A DNA stretch of 64,000 nt from Deltaproteobacteria bacterium YD0425bin50 (lineage in GTDB: Bacteria > Desulfobacterota > Desulfobacteria > Desulfobacterales > YD0425bin50). The notes below the pieces were generated by a model. It was not told the origin of the DNA. It was given only the letters and a program-made list of their open reading frames with translations, and did no database searches. The stretch spans positions 1 to 64,000 of the forward strand of contig PDZT01000001.1 in NCBI GenBank assembly GCA_002753105.1, given 5' to 3'. A program made the position numbers and the translations under genes. Shown piece by piece: positions 18,246 to 26,970 of the stretch (positions within the stretch are counted from its first letter, which is position 1; every line of letters begins with the position of its first letter).

Positions 18246-20958
18246 GAGCTATATCTTAGCTTTTGTCTTTATATTTGCCTTTTCATGTTCTCCTAATGAC
18301 GCTATCGAAAAAAGGGTTCAAGTAGCTTCAGAATCAACGGGTGACATCACCATAGGTGTTGTAGGAACATCAATATTACACAATTACTTTTTAGATGGTG
18401 TGAATTTAGCTATTGAAGAAATCAATCAGAGAGGAGGAGTGTTAGGTAAAAAAATAAAAACTCTTATATATGATGATCAAGGGGATCAAAGAGAAGCACA
18501 AAAGATAGCTGTAAGACTTGCCAAAAATTATAAAGTCATTGCTGTTGTGGGGCATGGATTATCTGATGCAGCTATTCCTGCAGCAGTAATTTATGAAAAT
18601 TCGGGTATTATATATATTTCTTATAGAGCAACAGATCCTCTGCTTACACGTTACAGTAGTGGTTTTACATTAAGAAATATCCCTAATGATGATGAGTTAG
18701 CCCGTCAATCTGCTGAATTTTCTTATAATTACGGGGGTAGAAAAATGCTGATGTTCTATGATAGACAGGCAAATTATAGTTATTTTGGAGAGGTTTTTAA
18801 AGCTAGTGCGGATAACATAGGGATTGATATTATTACCACACGTTCATATTTTAGTTCAGATTATGATTTCAATGATCTTATTTCATCTGTAACAGGCTAT
18901 GATTATGATTCAATTTTTATTTCGGGTGGTCTCCCTTCATCTGCACTATTGATCAAGCAATTAAGAGATAAGGGCATTAAAGTACCCATTATTGGAGGGT
19001 ATGGTTTAGATTCTCTTGAGCTTTGGACTATAGCAGGCAAAGCATCAGAATTTACCGCTGTTCCTACAGTATTTAATCCAAATTATCCTTTAAAGGATGT
19101 ATCTGATTTTGTAAAACGATTTAAAGTAAAATTCGGATTTGTTCCTGATACATGGGCAGCTCAAGGGTATGATGCTATATCTTTACTTGCGTATGGTATT
19201 GAAAGAGCTGGGTCCACTGTCCCAAAAAATATAACGAATACGTTACGTTTTATCGAAAATTGGAATGGGGTTACAGGTTCATATGCATTCACGCCGGATG
19301 GGGATATCAAGGGTAAGAAGATATTTTTCAAAACCATGGATAATGGTAAATTTGTATTCATTAAAGAAAAAGAAAAGGAAGAACCGCCCAAAATTTTTGA
19401 TTATATAGAAGATTATACCTTAAGGATTCCATTGGAAGGCGGAATATCAACAATAGATCCGGGCCTTACTGCTGAAAGTAATTCAATTGAGTTAACTGAA
19501 CAGTTGTTTCTTGGATTAACTTCATTAGAACCCGAAACTTATCAGCCAGTTCCAGAGATTGCAACAGATTGGACAGTCAGCTCAGATGGGAGAAACTATG
19601 AATTTCATATGCGTAAAGACATTCAATGGACAAATGGAGAGCCTGTAACTGCCCATGATATTGTCTGGGCAATTCAACGTAATATTACCCCTAAAACAAA
19701 CGCCCCCTATGTCAATATTCTGTTTGTTTTAAAGAATGCCATAGCCATAAATAAGGGTGAAATAAAAGATGTATCTCAAATTGGCGTGAATGCAAAAGAT
19801 GACTATACTGTTGAGTTTATTCTTGAGAACCCGGTGAGTTATTTCCCTACCCTTGTAGGTTTATGGGTTTATCGCCCATTACCTCGCGCTATTATCGAAA
19901 AATATGGTGATAAATGGACAGAACTTGATCATATCCAAAGCAATGGTTCCTATAAGCTTGCGTTAAGTGATAAAAATATTGTAATCCTCAGAAAGAATCC
20001 TTTATATTATAATGCAAAAAAAGTCTCTATTCCTGAAGTTCGTTATTATCTTATTCCGCAGGTCTCTATGGGATTCGTAATGTATCAGAATAACGAAATC
20101 GATATCATTGGGGGGAGCTACCTAAAAATGCCTCTAAATGAAATTCCTAACATTAAGCAGAATCCATATCTAAGTAAACAATATAAAAAGTTAACTCAAT
20201 TTTCTACCTATTCATATGCATTTAATACAAAACGCCCTCCAACTGACAATGTACTTGTTCGTAAAGCAATTTCTGCAGCTATTGATCGGCCTCTTTTAAT
20301 TGAAGTTATAACAATGGGGGGCGAGATGCCAGCTAAGACATATACCACACCGCCCATCGTAGGATCAGTTGATCCATCAGATAACATTGGGATTGGCTTT
20401 GCGCCATTTGATGCAAAAAAATGGTTAGCAGAAGCAGGATATCCTGAAGGAAAAGGGTTCCCTGAAATTACACTACTATTTAATAAATCAGAGACGCATC
20501 AGAGAATTGCTCAAGCAATTTCAGACTCTTTAAAGCACTATTTAAATATTAATGTCCGGATTATTGAGAAAGATTGGGATGAATATATGAGCATCATACT
20601 AGACTCGAATCTTACCAATAACCCGCATATTTTCAAAGCATGCTGGAATGGTGATTACCCTGATGCAAGTAATTGGCTTAGCCTTTTTAATCCATTAAAA
20701 CCTTCTTTTAATACTGGCTGGGAGAATAATGAATATGTTCAACTTATCGCTCAGGCTGAAAAAGAAAGTGATCCTAAACAAAGAGAAAAATATTATAACA
20801 GATTAGAAAAAATTTTATGTCAAGAACAAGCCATTGCAATACCACTTTATTTTGAATCAGCTCATTGTCTTGTCAAACCAAGAGTGAAAGGATGGTATTA
20901 TATGGCTATGGGAGGCCAACATATACGTAACTGGAGCTTAGGCGAAGAAACGGAATGA
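18217..20958 (+). CDS. Double solute-binding lipoprotein: type I (LivJ-like) fused to SBP_bac_5 (OppA-like)
   Basis: 913 residues. A lipoprotein signal (hydrophobic 12-22, Cys ~24 in AFSC) precedes a type I periplasmic binding domain at ~45-385 (GVVGTSILHNYFLDGVNLAI, EINQRGGVLGKKIKTLIYDD, VVGHGLSDAAIPAA). A complete family 5 oligopeptide-binding domain follows at ~400-905 (LEGGISTIDPGL, DWTVSSDGRNYEFHMRKDI, WTNGEPVTAHDIVWA, WNGDYPDASNWL). These two folds belong to different transport families and are normally separate. No permease or ATPase is adjacent. Its stop overlaps the next start (ATGA). Likely membrane-anchored in the periplasm as a two-ligand receptor; ligands unknown. Confidence 0.9.
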   Translation: MLKLNNLKNKSYILAFVFIFAFSCSPNDAIEKRVQVASESTGDITIGVVGTSILHNYFLDGVNLAIEEINQRGGVLGKKIKTLIYDDQGDQREAQKIAVRLAKNYKVIAVVGHGLSDAAIPAAVIYENSGIIYISYRATDPLLTRYSSGFTLRNIPNDDELARQSAEFSYNYGGRKMLMFYDRQANYSYFGEVFKASADNIGIDIITTRSYFSSDYDFNDLISSVTGYDYDSIFISGGLPSSALLIKQLRDKGIKVPIIGGYGLDSLELWTIAGKASEFTAVPTVFNPNYPLKDVSDFVKRFKVKFGFVPDTWAAQGYDAISLLAYGIERAGSTVPKNITNTLRFIENWNGVTGSYAFTPDGDIKGKKIFFKTMDNGKFVFIKEKEKEEPPKIFDYIEDYTLRIPLEGGISTIDPGLTAESNSIELTEQLFLGLTSLEPETYQPVPEIATDWTVSSDGRNYEFHMRKDIQWTNGEPVTAHDIVWAIQRNITPKTNAPYVNILFVLKNAIAINKGEIKDVSQIGVNAKDDYTVEFILENPVSYFPTLVGLWVYRPLPRAIIEKYGDKWTELDHIQSNGSYKLALSDKNIVILRKNPLYYNAKKVSIPEVRYYLIPQVSMGFVMYQNNEIDIIGGSYLKMPLNEIPNIKQNPYLSKQYKKLTQFSTYSYAFNTKRPPTDNVLVRKAISAAIDRPLLIEVITMGGEMPAKTYTTPPIVGSVDPSDNIGIGFAPFDAKKWLAEAGYPEGKGFPEITLLFNKSETHQRIAQAISDSLKHYLNINVRIIEKDWDEYMSIILDSNLTNNPHIFKACWNGDYPDASNWLSLFNPLKPSFNTGWENNEYVQLIAQAEKESDPKQREKYYNRLEKILCQEQAIAIPLYFESAHCLVKPRVKGWYYMAMGGQHIRNWSLGEETE

Positions 20959-23078
20959 AAAAATTTTTTTTATTAACCATCATTGCCGGTTTATTATTAT
21001 TGTTAATCAAAGGGATATTTGTTTTTATATCGTCAGATTTGTCCACCCAAAAGGAAGTTATATATATTGCAGTTGTAGCTCCTACAAGCGGAAAAGATAA
21101 GCATGAGGGCGATGCAATGATTAAGGGGATCAGCCTTTATATCGATAAAATAAACAGTCAAAAAACGAAGGGATTAGAAAATAAGGAGATAAAATTACTG
21201 ATTTTTGATGATAAAAATACCAAAGCAAATGCTTTAAAGGTCGCCTATAAAATTAATGAAGACAATAAAACGGTTTTAGTGCTTGGACATTATTATAATT
21301 CAACATCGTTAGCCGCGGGTGATTTTTATAGACAGTCAGGTATTCCTGTAATCACAGCTTCGGCAACATCTGAGCAAGTTAGTACTGGAAATGAGTGGTA
21401 TTTTCGTACTATCCCCGGAGATGATTTAATTAATAACTTTATGATCAACTATATTACTAAATTTCAAAAACAATCTGAGATAAATATTATATTTGATAAA
21501 GATGAATACTCGTCATTTGTTAAGGGTTTCGAGGAAATGTCTAGTAATTATGGGATCAAGATTAAGCATAAGTGGAGTTTTGATAAAGGAGAATCTGAAC
21601 ACCATGTCTCTGAAGAACTGAATAAAATTATTAGAGAATTGAAAGTTAAAGACGATATTGCACCCATCTTGTGTATTACTCGTCCTGAGGAGGGAGCAAA
21701 AATAATTACATCTATAAAATTTCCTGATGCAAAGTTTGTTTTTATGGGACATTATTCATTTTCAACGCCAAGTTTTATTGATGTGTTAAAAGATTATCCT
21801 CAAGAAAAAATCTTTCATGGGTATTATTCAGATAATATATATGCTATCTCTCCATTTTTATTTGATCTGTCCAGCGAAAAGGCGTTTCACTTCAGAAAAG
21901 AATATTTAAAAAGGTATAATGAAGAACCTTCATGGATTTCAGCATGTTATTATGATGCAGCCCAGACTGCTGTTGAAGCAATTAAAAGGGCTGAATTTGA
22001 GAGCACAGAGAATATGCGTGAAAACAGAAGAAAGGTAAAAGATTCTTTATCAAGGTTTAATAGTGAAGAAAATTCAATAGAAGGTGTAACTCACAATATT
22101 TTTTTTGATGCAAATGGTAACTCTCAATCCTCAATTTTTCTTGGATATTGGCAAAATCATCAGTTTTTCGCAGAATATGACCAGTATCAAATTTTTCAGG
22201 AAACGGGCTATTTAAAAAAGAAACCCCGTTCTTTTAAACAGGATATAGGGGATATGGTCATCAAAATGGATGAGTTAACACTTATAAAGACGCAGATTGT
22301 ATATACAGGCATGTATATTAATAAAATCAGCAAGATAGATTTTATTAACAATACCTATCTCATTGATTTTTATCTATGGTTTAGTTTTAGTAAAGATATT
22401 GATGATAAAAATATTCTGTTTTATAATGCAATACAACCCATTAAATTAAAAGATCCGATTAAAATTGAGGTATCAGAAAAAAATATTATCACACAGACTT
22501 ATCGTATAAAAGCTGAATTCAACAACAATTTTACCGTCTTGCAAAATCCTCTTGGCGAACAAATGTTAAAAATACAGTTTCATCATAAGACTAAATCTAT
22601 AAATAAATTAATGTATATCCCTGATAAAAAACAATGCATGTCTCGAACAGGAATCAAGGGTATAAATATTCCGCATGGATGGACTATTAATGATATGGAT
22701 TTTTATCAAGATACTATAAATATTAACTTAATGCCAGATTTACCTTCTATAAAAGTTTCTAGTTTTAATACAACTATCTGGCTTGATAATAAAAAAAATA
22801 TAATTAACTTCTCACTTAAAAATTTTGTCGTAGCTTTTTTTATGATAATTATTTTACATATAGTCTTTTTTATACCTTCTAGTCATTTTATTAGCCGATC
22901 AATCATAATTATAACGATACTATCTATAACATTGATATATGATTTTATGTTTTTAGAAGATGCTATTCGGGAATTTATACTCGTGAAATATGAAATGAAT
23001 GTTTTATATATATTGTCTTTTATTACGGGTGTTATAACCTTAGCTACTTGGATATTGAAGAAAAAAAAAGGTAACTAA
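20955..23078 (+). CDS. Type I solute-binding domain fused to a pLGIC-like channel region, M4 missing
   Basis: 707 residues. N-terminal signal/anchor (5-26). LivJ-like type I binding domain at ~34-415 (VVAPTSGKDKHEGDAMIKG, LIFDDKNTKANALKVA, GHYYNSTSLAAGDFYRQSGI). Residues ~445-610 look like the extracellular domain of pentameric ligand-gated channels: VYTGMYINKISKID, then YLIDFYLWFSF, then a Pro-loop-like FTVLQNPLGEQMLKI, then GWTINDMDFYQD. Membrane segments: ~620-641 (M1), 646-666 (M2), 683-701 (M3). It ends in KKKKGN with no M4. Overlaps its upstream neighbour by 4 bp and is followed 1 bp later by a paralogue. Channel assignment is from pattern, not a search. Confidence 0.75.
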   Translation: MKKFFLLTIIAGLLLLLIKGIFVFISSDLSTQKEVIYIAVVAPTSGKDKHEGDAMIKGISLYIDKINSQKTKGLENKEIKLLIFDDKNTKANALKVAYKINEDNKTVLVLGHYYNSTSLAAGDFYRQSGIPVITASATSEQVSTGNEWYFRTIPGDDLINNFMINYITKFQKQSEINIIFDKDEYSSFVKGFEEMSSNYGIKIKHKWSFDKGESEHHVSEELNKIIRELKVKDDIAPILCITRPEEGAKIITSIKFPDAKFVFMGHYSFSTPSFIDVLKDYPQEKIFHGYYSDNIYAISPFLFDLSSEKAFHFRKEYLKRYNEEPSWISACYYDAAQTAVEAIKRAEFESTENMRENRRKVKDSLSRFNSEENSIEGVTHNIFFDANGNSQSSIFLGYWQNHQFFAEYDQYQIFQETGYLKKKPRSFKQDIGDMVIKMDELTLIKTQIVYTGMYINKISKIDFINNTYLIDFYLWFSFSKDIDDKNILFYNAIQPIKLKDPIKIEVSEKNIITQTYRIKAEFNNNFTVLQNPLGEQMLKIQFHHKTKSINKLMYIPDKKQCMSRTGIKGINIPHGWTINDMDFYQDTININLMPDLPSIKVSSFNTTIWLDNKKNIINFSLKNFVVAFFMIIILHIVFFIPSSHFISRSIIIITILSITLIYDFMFLEDAIREFILVKYEMNVLYILSFITGVITLATWILKKKKGN

Positions 23079-23079
23079 C

Positions 23080-25272
23080 ATGAAGAAAATACTCATCATT
23101 CTTTTTCCAATTTTAGTTATCGCTCTATTCTATCCAGAAATAAAAAGAGTCATAAAGAAAGAAAGTATCTATATCGCTGTTATCGGAAAAGAGAATGATA
23201 TTTATCGAAAAGCTATTCGGTTGTATGTAGATAACATAAACTCACAAGGGGGAGTAGAGGGTAGAGATATAGAATTAATATATTATGATGATAAACAAGA
23301 TAAGGATAGTGCACAAGATGTAGCTCAAAGCATAGCAGAAGCAAATAAGGTTATGGTTGTAATAGGACATGAAACAAATCTAACATCATTTGTTACAAGT
23401 ACAATTTATAAAAAAAATGAAATACCGGTAATTATGCCTGCTTCAACCTTAGCGGAATTAGGCACGAATAATGAATGGTCTTTCAGAGTTATTCCTAACA
23501 ATAGTATTGAAGCTTCAATTATTGCTAATTATATTAAAAAAGAATTAAAATATCCTTATGCTAGCTGTATATATAATCCAAAATATCCTTACAGTACATC
23601 GTTACTAGAAAAGTTTGAAAAATCTTGTGAAAAACTTGGACTTGAGATTAAAAATAAATGGTTTTTTCAAAACGATGATCAATTAGTAAAGGTCATCGAC
23701 CGAATAAACTCAACAGAGAATATTGGAATACTATTCCCATCTGTTTTTTTACCTGATACTATAAAAATAATTACCTCTCTAAAAGATATCGGAAAAAATA
23801 TTCCTATAATAATTATAGGAATAGATCAATTAACCCATAATTATTTTATCGATGAAATTAAAAAAAATCCAAAAGAACAAGAACAACCCGGATATTATTC
23901 AAATGGGATATATTGTATTACACCATATATTGGAGAGATAGGTAATGAGGAAACATTTAAGTTTGAAAAAGAATTCTTTGAAAAATATAAAGAAAAACCT
24001 TTATTAGCAGGTAGTTACTATGATGCCATATTGGTTGCAGTATCAGCAATAAAAAATGCAAAAATTCAGTGTAAAGAAGGTCATATTTTAGAAGATAGAA
24101 GAAAGATAAGGAATGCTTTGGTGGGGTTTTATAATGAAAAAAATTCTGTCTCAGGTGTAACCGGAAAAATTTATTTTAACGATAACAGGGATGTTAATTC
24201 CTCGATTTATATTGGAATCTGGAATAATCAGAAATTGTTACCTTCATTTTATCAATACCAGCCATTGGAAAGCATAACTGGTATTGACAATATTTTTAAA
24301 AAAACATTGGAAGGTGATATTATAACCCTAGGCAACAACAGGCTCATGAAAAAAATTGGTATAGTTTATACAGGGATTGCTATAACTGAGATTAGCGACA
24401 TAAATATACAAGAATCTACCTGTTCAGTAGAGTTTTATATCTGGTTCAGATTTCAAGGTGAGTTCGATGATACAAACATTGAATTTGCCAATTACATAAA
24501 CCCTATTCAGTTGGGTTCCCCAATTGCAGAAAATAAGGAAAATGATGTTACTACAAAGGTATATCGTGTGAAGTCTGTTTTTATGTGTGACATTGATCTT
24601 TTTAACTATCCATCAGCATATATGCTACTTTCTTTAAATTTTCATCATAATAATTTAACATGGAACCAAAAAATTTATATTCCCGACCCTCTTGGACCTC
24701 CTACAAATTTGGTTTCTATCCCAAACCAAATAAATCATAAGATTAAAGGCTGGGATGTAAAAAATATATCTTCTTTTCAGGATATTATAACTAAAGACGC
24801 CTCAATTGGAACGTCTAAGCCTTTTGACTCACAACAGGGAATTAAATATTCTCAGTTTTACTCTGAAATTAAGCTGAAAAAAAAATTATCTGTATTTTTT
24901 ACCTCACATTACTATGTTATTATATGTATTTCTGTAGTCTTGATATTATTATATTTGATTTATTTCATACCTCCTCAGAGGTTTACAATACAAATTATTT
25001 TATCTTTGCTTGTTCTAATACTTAATTTAGGTTGCCATGTGATAATATTATCGGAGATGTCTGTTGATTATATGACAGCAATTGAAAAATATCTTTTTTA
25101 CACTATATATCTTCTTATTATTATAACAATGATTATATCTGTTGTAGTTTATAGACTGCATCTAAAAGGGAACTCAAAAAAAATCCTTAATCTTCTCCTT
25201 TTAGGCAAGATAGGATATCAATTGGTAGTTACGGTCAATTGTATTATTCTAATTTTTATTATATGTTTATAG
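23080..25272 (+). CDS. Type I solute-binding domain fused to a pLGIC-like channel region, four membrane helices
   Basis: 730 residues, paralogue of the preceding gene. Signal/anchor 3-18. LivJ-like domain ~30-400 (DNINSQGGVEGRDIELIYYD, VIGHETNLTSF). pLGIC-like extracellular region ~434-610: VYTGIAITEISDINI, VEFYIWFRF, Pro-loop-like DLFNYPSAYMLLSLNF, GWDVKN. Then M1 ~612-638 ending YFIPPQRF, M2 ~644-668, an M2-M3 link SVDYMTAIEKY resembling the conserved Y-x-T-x-I-D of the family, M3 ~678-700 and M4 ~710-730. This is the fuller channel of the pair. The pore helix is unusually hydrophobic. A heteromer with the upstream paralogue is plausible but inferred. Confidence 0.8.
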   Translation: MKKILIILFPILVIALFYPEIKRVIKKESIYIAVIGKENDIYRKAIRLYVDNINSQGGVEGRDIELIYYDDKQDKDSAQDVAQSIAEANKVMVVIGHETNLTSFVTSTIYKKNEIPVIMPASTLAELGTNNEWSFRVIPNNSIEASIIANYIKKELKYPYASCIYNPKYPYSTSLLEKFEKSCEKLGLEIKNKWFFQNDDQLVKVIDRINSTENIGILFPSVFLPDTIKIITSLKDIGKNIPIIIIGIDQLTHNYFIDEIKKNPKEQEQPGYYSNGIYCITPYIGEIGNEETFKFEKEFFEKYKEKPLLAGSYYDAILVAVSAIKNAKIQCKEGHILEDRRKIRNALVGFYNEKNSVSGVTGKIYFNDNRDVNSSIYIGIWNNQKLLPSFYQYQPLESITGIDNIFKKTLEGDIITLGNNRLMKKIGIVYTGIAITEISDINIQESTCSVEFYIWFRFQGEFDDTNIEFANYINPIQLGSPIAENKENDVTTKVYRVKSVFMCDIDLFNYPSAYMLLSLNFHHNNLTWNQKIYIPDPLGPPTNLVSIPNQINHKIKGWDVKNISSFQDIITKDASIGTSKPFDSQQGIKYSQFYSEIKLKKKLSVFFTSHYYVIICISVVLILLYLIYFIPPQRFTIQIILSLLVLILNLGCHVIILSEMSVDYMTAIEKYLFYTIYLLIIITMIISVVVYRLHLKGNSKKILNLLLLGKIGYQLVVTVNCIILIFIICL

Positions 25273-25285
25273 AAAGGAATTTATT

Positions 25286-25462
25286 ATGCATATAATTATA
25301 ATACTACTTATTTATACTGGATTAAGCCTAATTATTGGGTTGTTTGGAATTAATAAAAAATTTGGATTCTGGGGATATTTTTTCGGTTCAATGGTTCTAA
25401 CACCTTTAATTGGTTTGCTTTTAGTTTTTGCATCTGACCCAAAAAAGAAAAAAAACAACTAA
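25286..25462 (+). CDS. Small two-helix membrane protein, 58 aa
   Basis: ATG 25286 with AAAGGAAT upstream, TAA at 25462. Two hydrophobic helices flank a central GFWGYFFGS, with the second ending FASDPKKKKN. The pattern (short TM, KKFGFWG, second TM with LTPLIGLLL) is one I have seen in many small bacterial inner-membrane proteins, but no function is known to me. It starts 13 bp after the channel gene and should be part of the operon, possibly as a small channel-associated subunit. Confidence 0.7.
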   Translation: MHIIIILLIYTGLSLIIGLFGINKKFGFWGYFFGSMVLTPLIGLLLVFASDPKKKKNN

Positions 25463-25507
25463 CTGGCATTTGATTAAATATATTAAACAATAAATGAGGA
25501 GGAAATA

Positions 25508-26026
25508 ATGACAGAACTCAATGAAAAAAAAACCGAAACAACTTCACAAGATACAGATTCACAAGATACAGCTTCACAGGATACTCAAATAAAATCACTG
25601 ATTAGAAATCATGTTATTGCTGCAATGGGAATTTCTCTTGTTCCAATTCCTGTACTGGATATCGTTGGAATTACAGGTGTTCAGGTGAATATGATTCGGA
25701 AATTTGCAAAAGCCTATGATGTGCCCTTTAGTGAGAGTAAGGTTAAATCAATTTTAGGAGCTTTGATTGGCGGCGGAAGCGTTTTACCTATTGGCCATGT
25801 ATTTAATTCTTTACTTAAAACAGTACCATGGGTAGGACAGACTGTTGCACCATTAGCAATGGTTACTTCATCAGGTGCAATAACTTATGCTGTTGGCAAG
25901 GTGTTTAACGCACATTTTGCATCAGGCGGAACCTTATTAACCTTTAATCCTGAAGAAGTTAAAGAATATTATGCTGAAATGTTAAAAGAAGGCAAGGATG
26001 TAGCGCAAGAATTGAAAACCGCCTAA
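25508..26026 (+). CDS. DUF697-like membrane-associated protein
   Basis: 172 residues. A Gln/Asp/Ser/Thr-rich disordered head with SQDT repeats is followed by a DUF697-like domain (NHVIAAMGISLVPIPVLDIV, GVQVNMIRKFAKAYDV, glycine-rich hydrophobic segments ~75-135). DUF697 occurs in YcjF-type and GTPase-associated membrane proteins, and its function is unsettled. AGGAGG precedes the ATG at 25508. It is the last gene before the hairpin at 26045, so it closes the channel operon. Confidence 0.75.
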   Translation: MTELNEKKTETTSQDTDSQDTASQDTQIKSLIRNHVIAAMGISLVPIPVLDIVGITGVQVNMIRKFAKAYDVPFSESKVKSILGALIGGGSVLPIGHVFNSLLKTVPWVGQTVAPLAMVTSSGAITYAVGKVFNAHFASGGTLLTFNPEEVKEYYAEMLKEGKDVAQELKTA

Positions 26027-26044
26027 ATTTTTTTAAAAAAGTCG

Positions 26045-26080
26045 AAAACAACCTCACTATTAAAAAGCCGAGGTTGTTTT
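26045..26080 (+). terminator. Intrinsic terminator closing the channel operon
   Basis: AAAACAACCTC and GAGGTTGTTTT form an 11-bp perfect stem with a 14-nt loop, 18 bp after the DUF697 stop. The 3' arm ends in TTTT and an A-run precedes the stem, as in a typical rho-independent terminator. Confidence 0.75.
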
Positions 26081-26114
26081 ATCAATTGTTATAAGCGTTT
26101 TTAAGAGGAAAAAA

Positions 26115-26924
26115 ATGCTAAAGAATGATAGATTATATCATCTTATGGAAAACCTGAATCAGCATGAACTGCTCTTTGTATTGAAAAATGGACTTGGCAT
26201 TAAAGAAAATATTTATAATAGCTATCCAAATGAAAAATTAAAAGATATCATTAGTATAGAATTAAGAAGTGCTGCCAGTAATAATTTTGCTAATTTTTTT
26301 CGTTTACAGCATGAATTCCCCTATAAGCAAATCATTATAGATGTTGCAAAGACATTATCAAATGGTATTTCTGATCGAAAAAAAGCAAGGATCCCTGACT
26401 ATTCATTAAATGACAATCATACTGAAGAAGAAATAGAAAAAGCCATTCTCAAATTGTTTGAAATAAAAACCCAAGAATGGTGGAAAGGACTTAACAAAAA
26501 AGAGAGGGAAGATATTGCGGATAAGATTGCAGATGTAATTGATCCAGAAGTAGTCAACACTGTAAATCGTTGGACGTTGATAAAATATAGAATCACAAAA
26601 GAAGTAAAGGATTCTATCTTTACTAAAGGTGTAATTATTGCAATGCTTACTCTTTCCGCTGGAGGTATAGTAGGCGCCTATGGCGGCTCTATGCTGACGC
26701 GTATTGGTTGGAATGTCGTCGTACCTACTTTAGGGTATTCTCAAGGATTAAGAATGCTGATGAGTGGGAAGTGGTTATTGGATATCATTGGCGCAGTAAC
26801 TGCTGGTATGGCTGTGTTTGTACCCAGTACTATATATTATTATGCAGATGTTAATTATCGAAAAACAATACCCACAATCGTTATGTTATTATCAAAATAT
26901 CATATGAATAAGGGATTTAGATAG
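26115..26924 (+). CDS. YaaW-like (UPF0174/DUF3944-type) protein, tentative
   Basis: 269 residues. The N-terminal helical region (MENLNQHELLFVLKNGLGI) and a middle section with EEEIEKAILKLFEIKTQEWW and LNKKEREDIADKIADVI recall the E. coli YaaW family. Toward the C-terminus are two glycine-rich hydrophobic segments (~176-200 and ~225-245), probable membrane helices. It follows the operon terminator by 35 bp with its own AAGAGG site, so it may be a read-through member or separate. No enzymatic motif is visible and the function is unknown. Confidence 0.5.
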   Translation: MLKNDRLYHLMENLNQHELLFVLKNGLGIKENIYNSYPNEKLKDIISIELRSAASNNFANFFRLQHEFPYKQIIIDVAKTLSNGISDRKKARIPDYSLNDNHTEEEIEKAILKLFEIKTQEWWKGLNKKEREDIADKIADVIDPEVVNTVNRWTLIKYRITKEVKDSIFTKGVIIAMLTLSAGGIVGAYGGSMLTRIGWNVVVPTLGYSQGLRMLMSGKWLLDIIGAVTAGMAVFVPSTIYYYADVNYRKTIPTIVMLLSKYHMNKGFR

Positions 26925-26931
26925 TGCTAAA

Positions 26932-26962
26932 CAAGTAATGCTGGCGTTATCAGCATTACTTG
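26932..26962. terminator. Bidirectional hairpin between convergent genes
   Basis: CAAGTAATGCTG and CAGCATTACTTG form a perfect 12-bp stem around a 7-nt loop, centred between the convergent YaaW-like and ABC exporter genes. Probably terminates both, though T-tracts are weak. Confidence 0.65.
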
Positions 26963-26970
26963 TGATTCAA

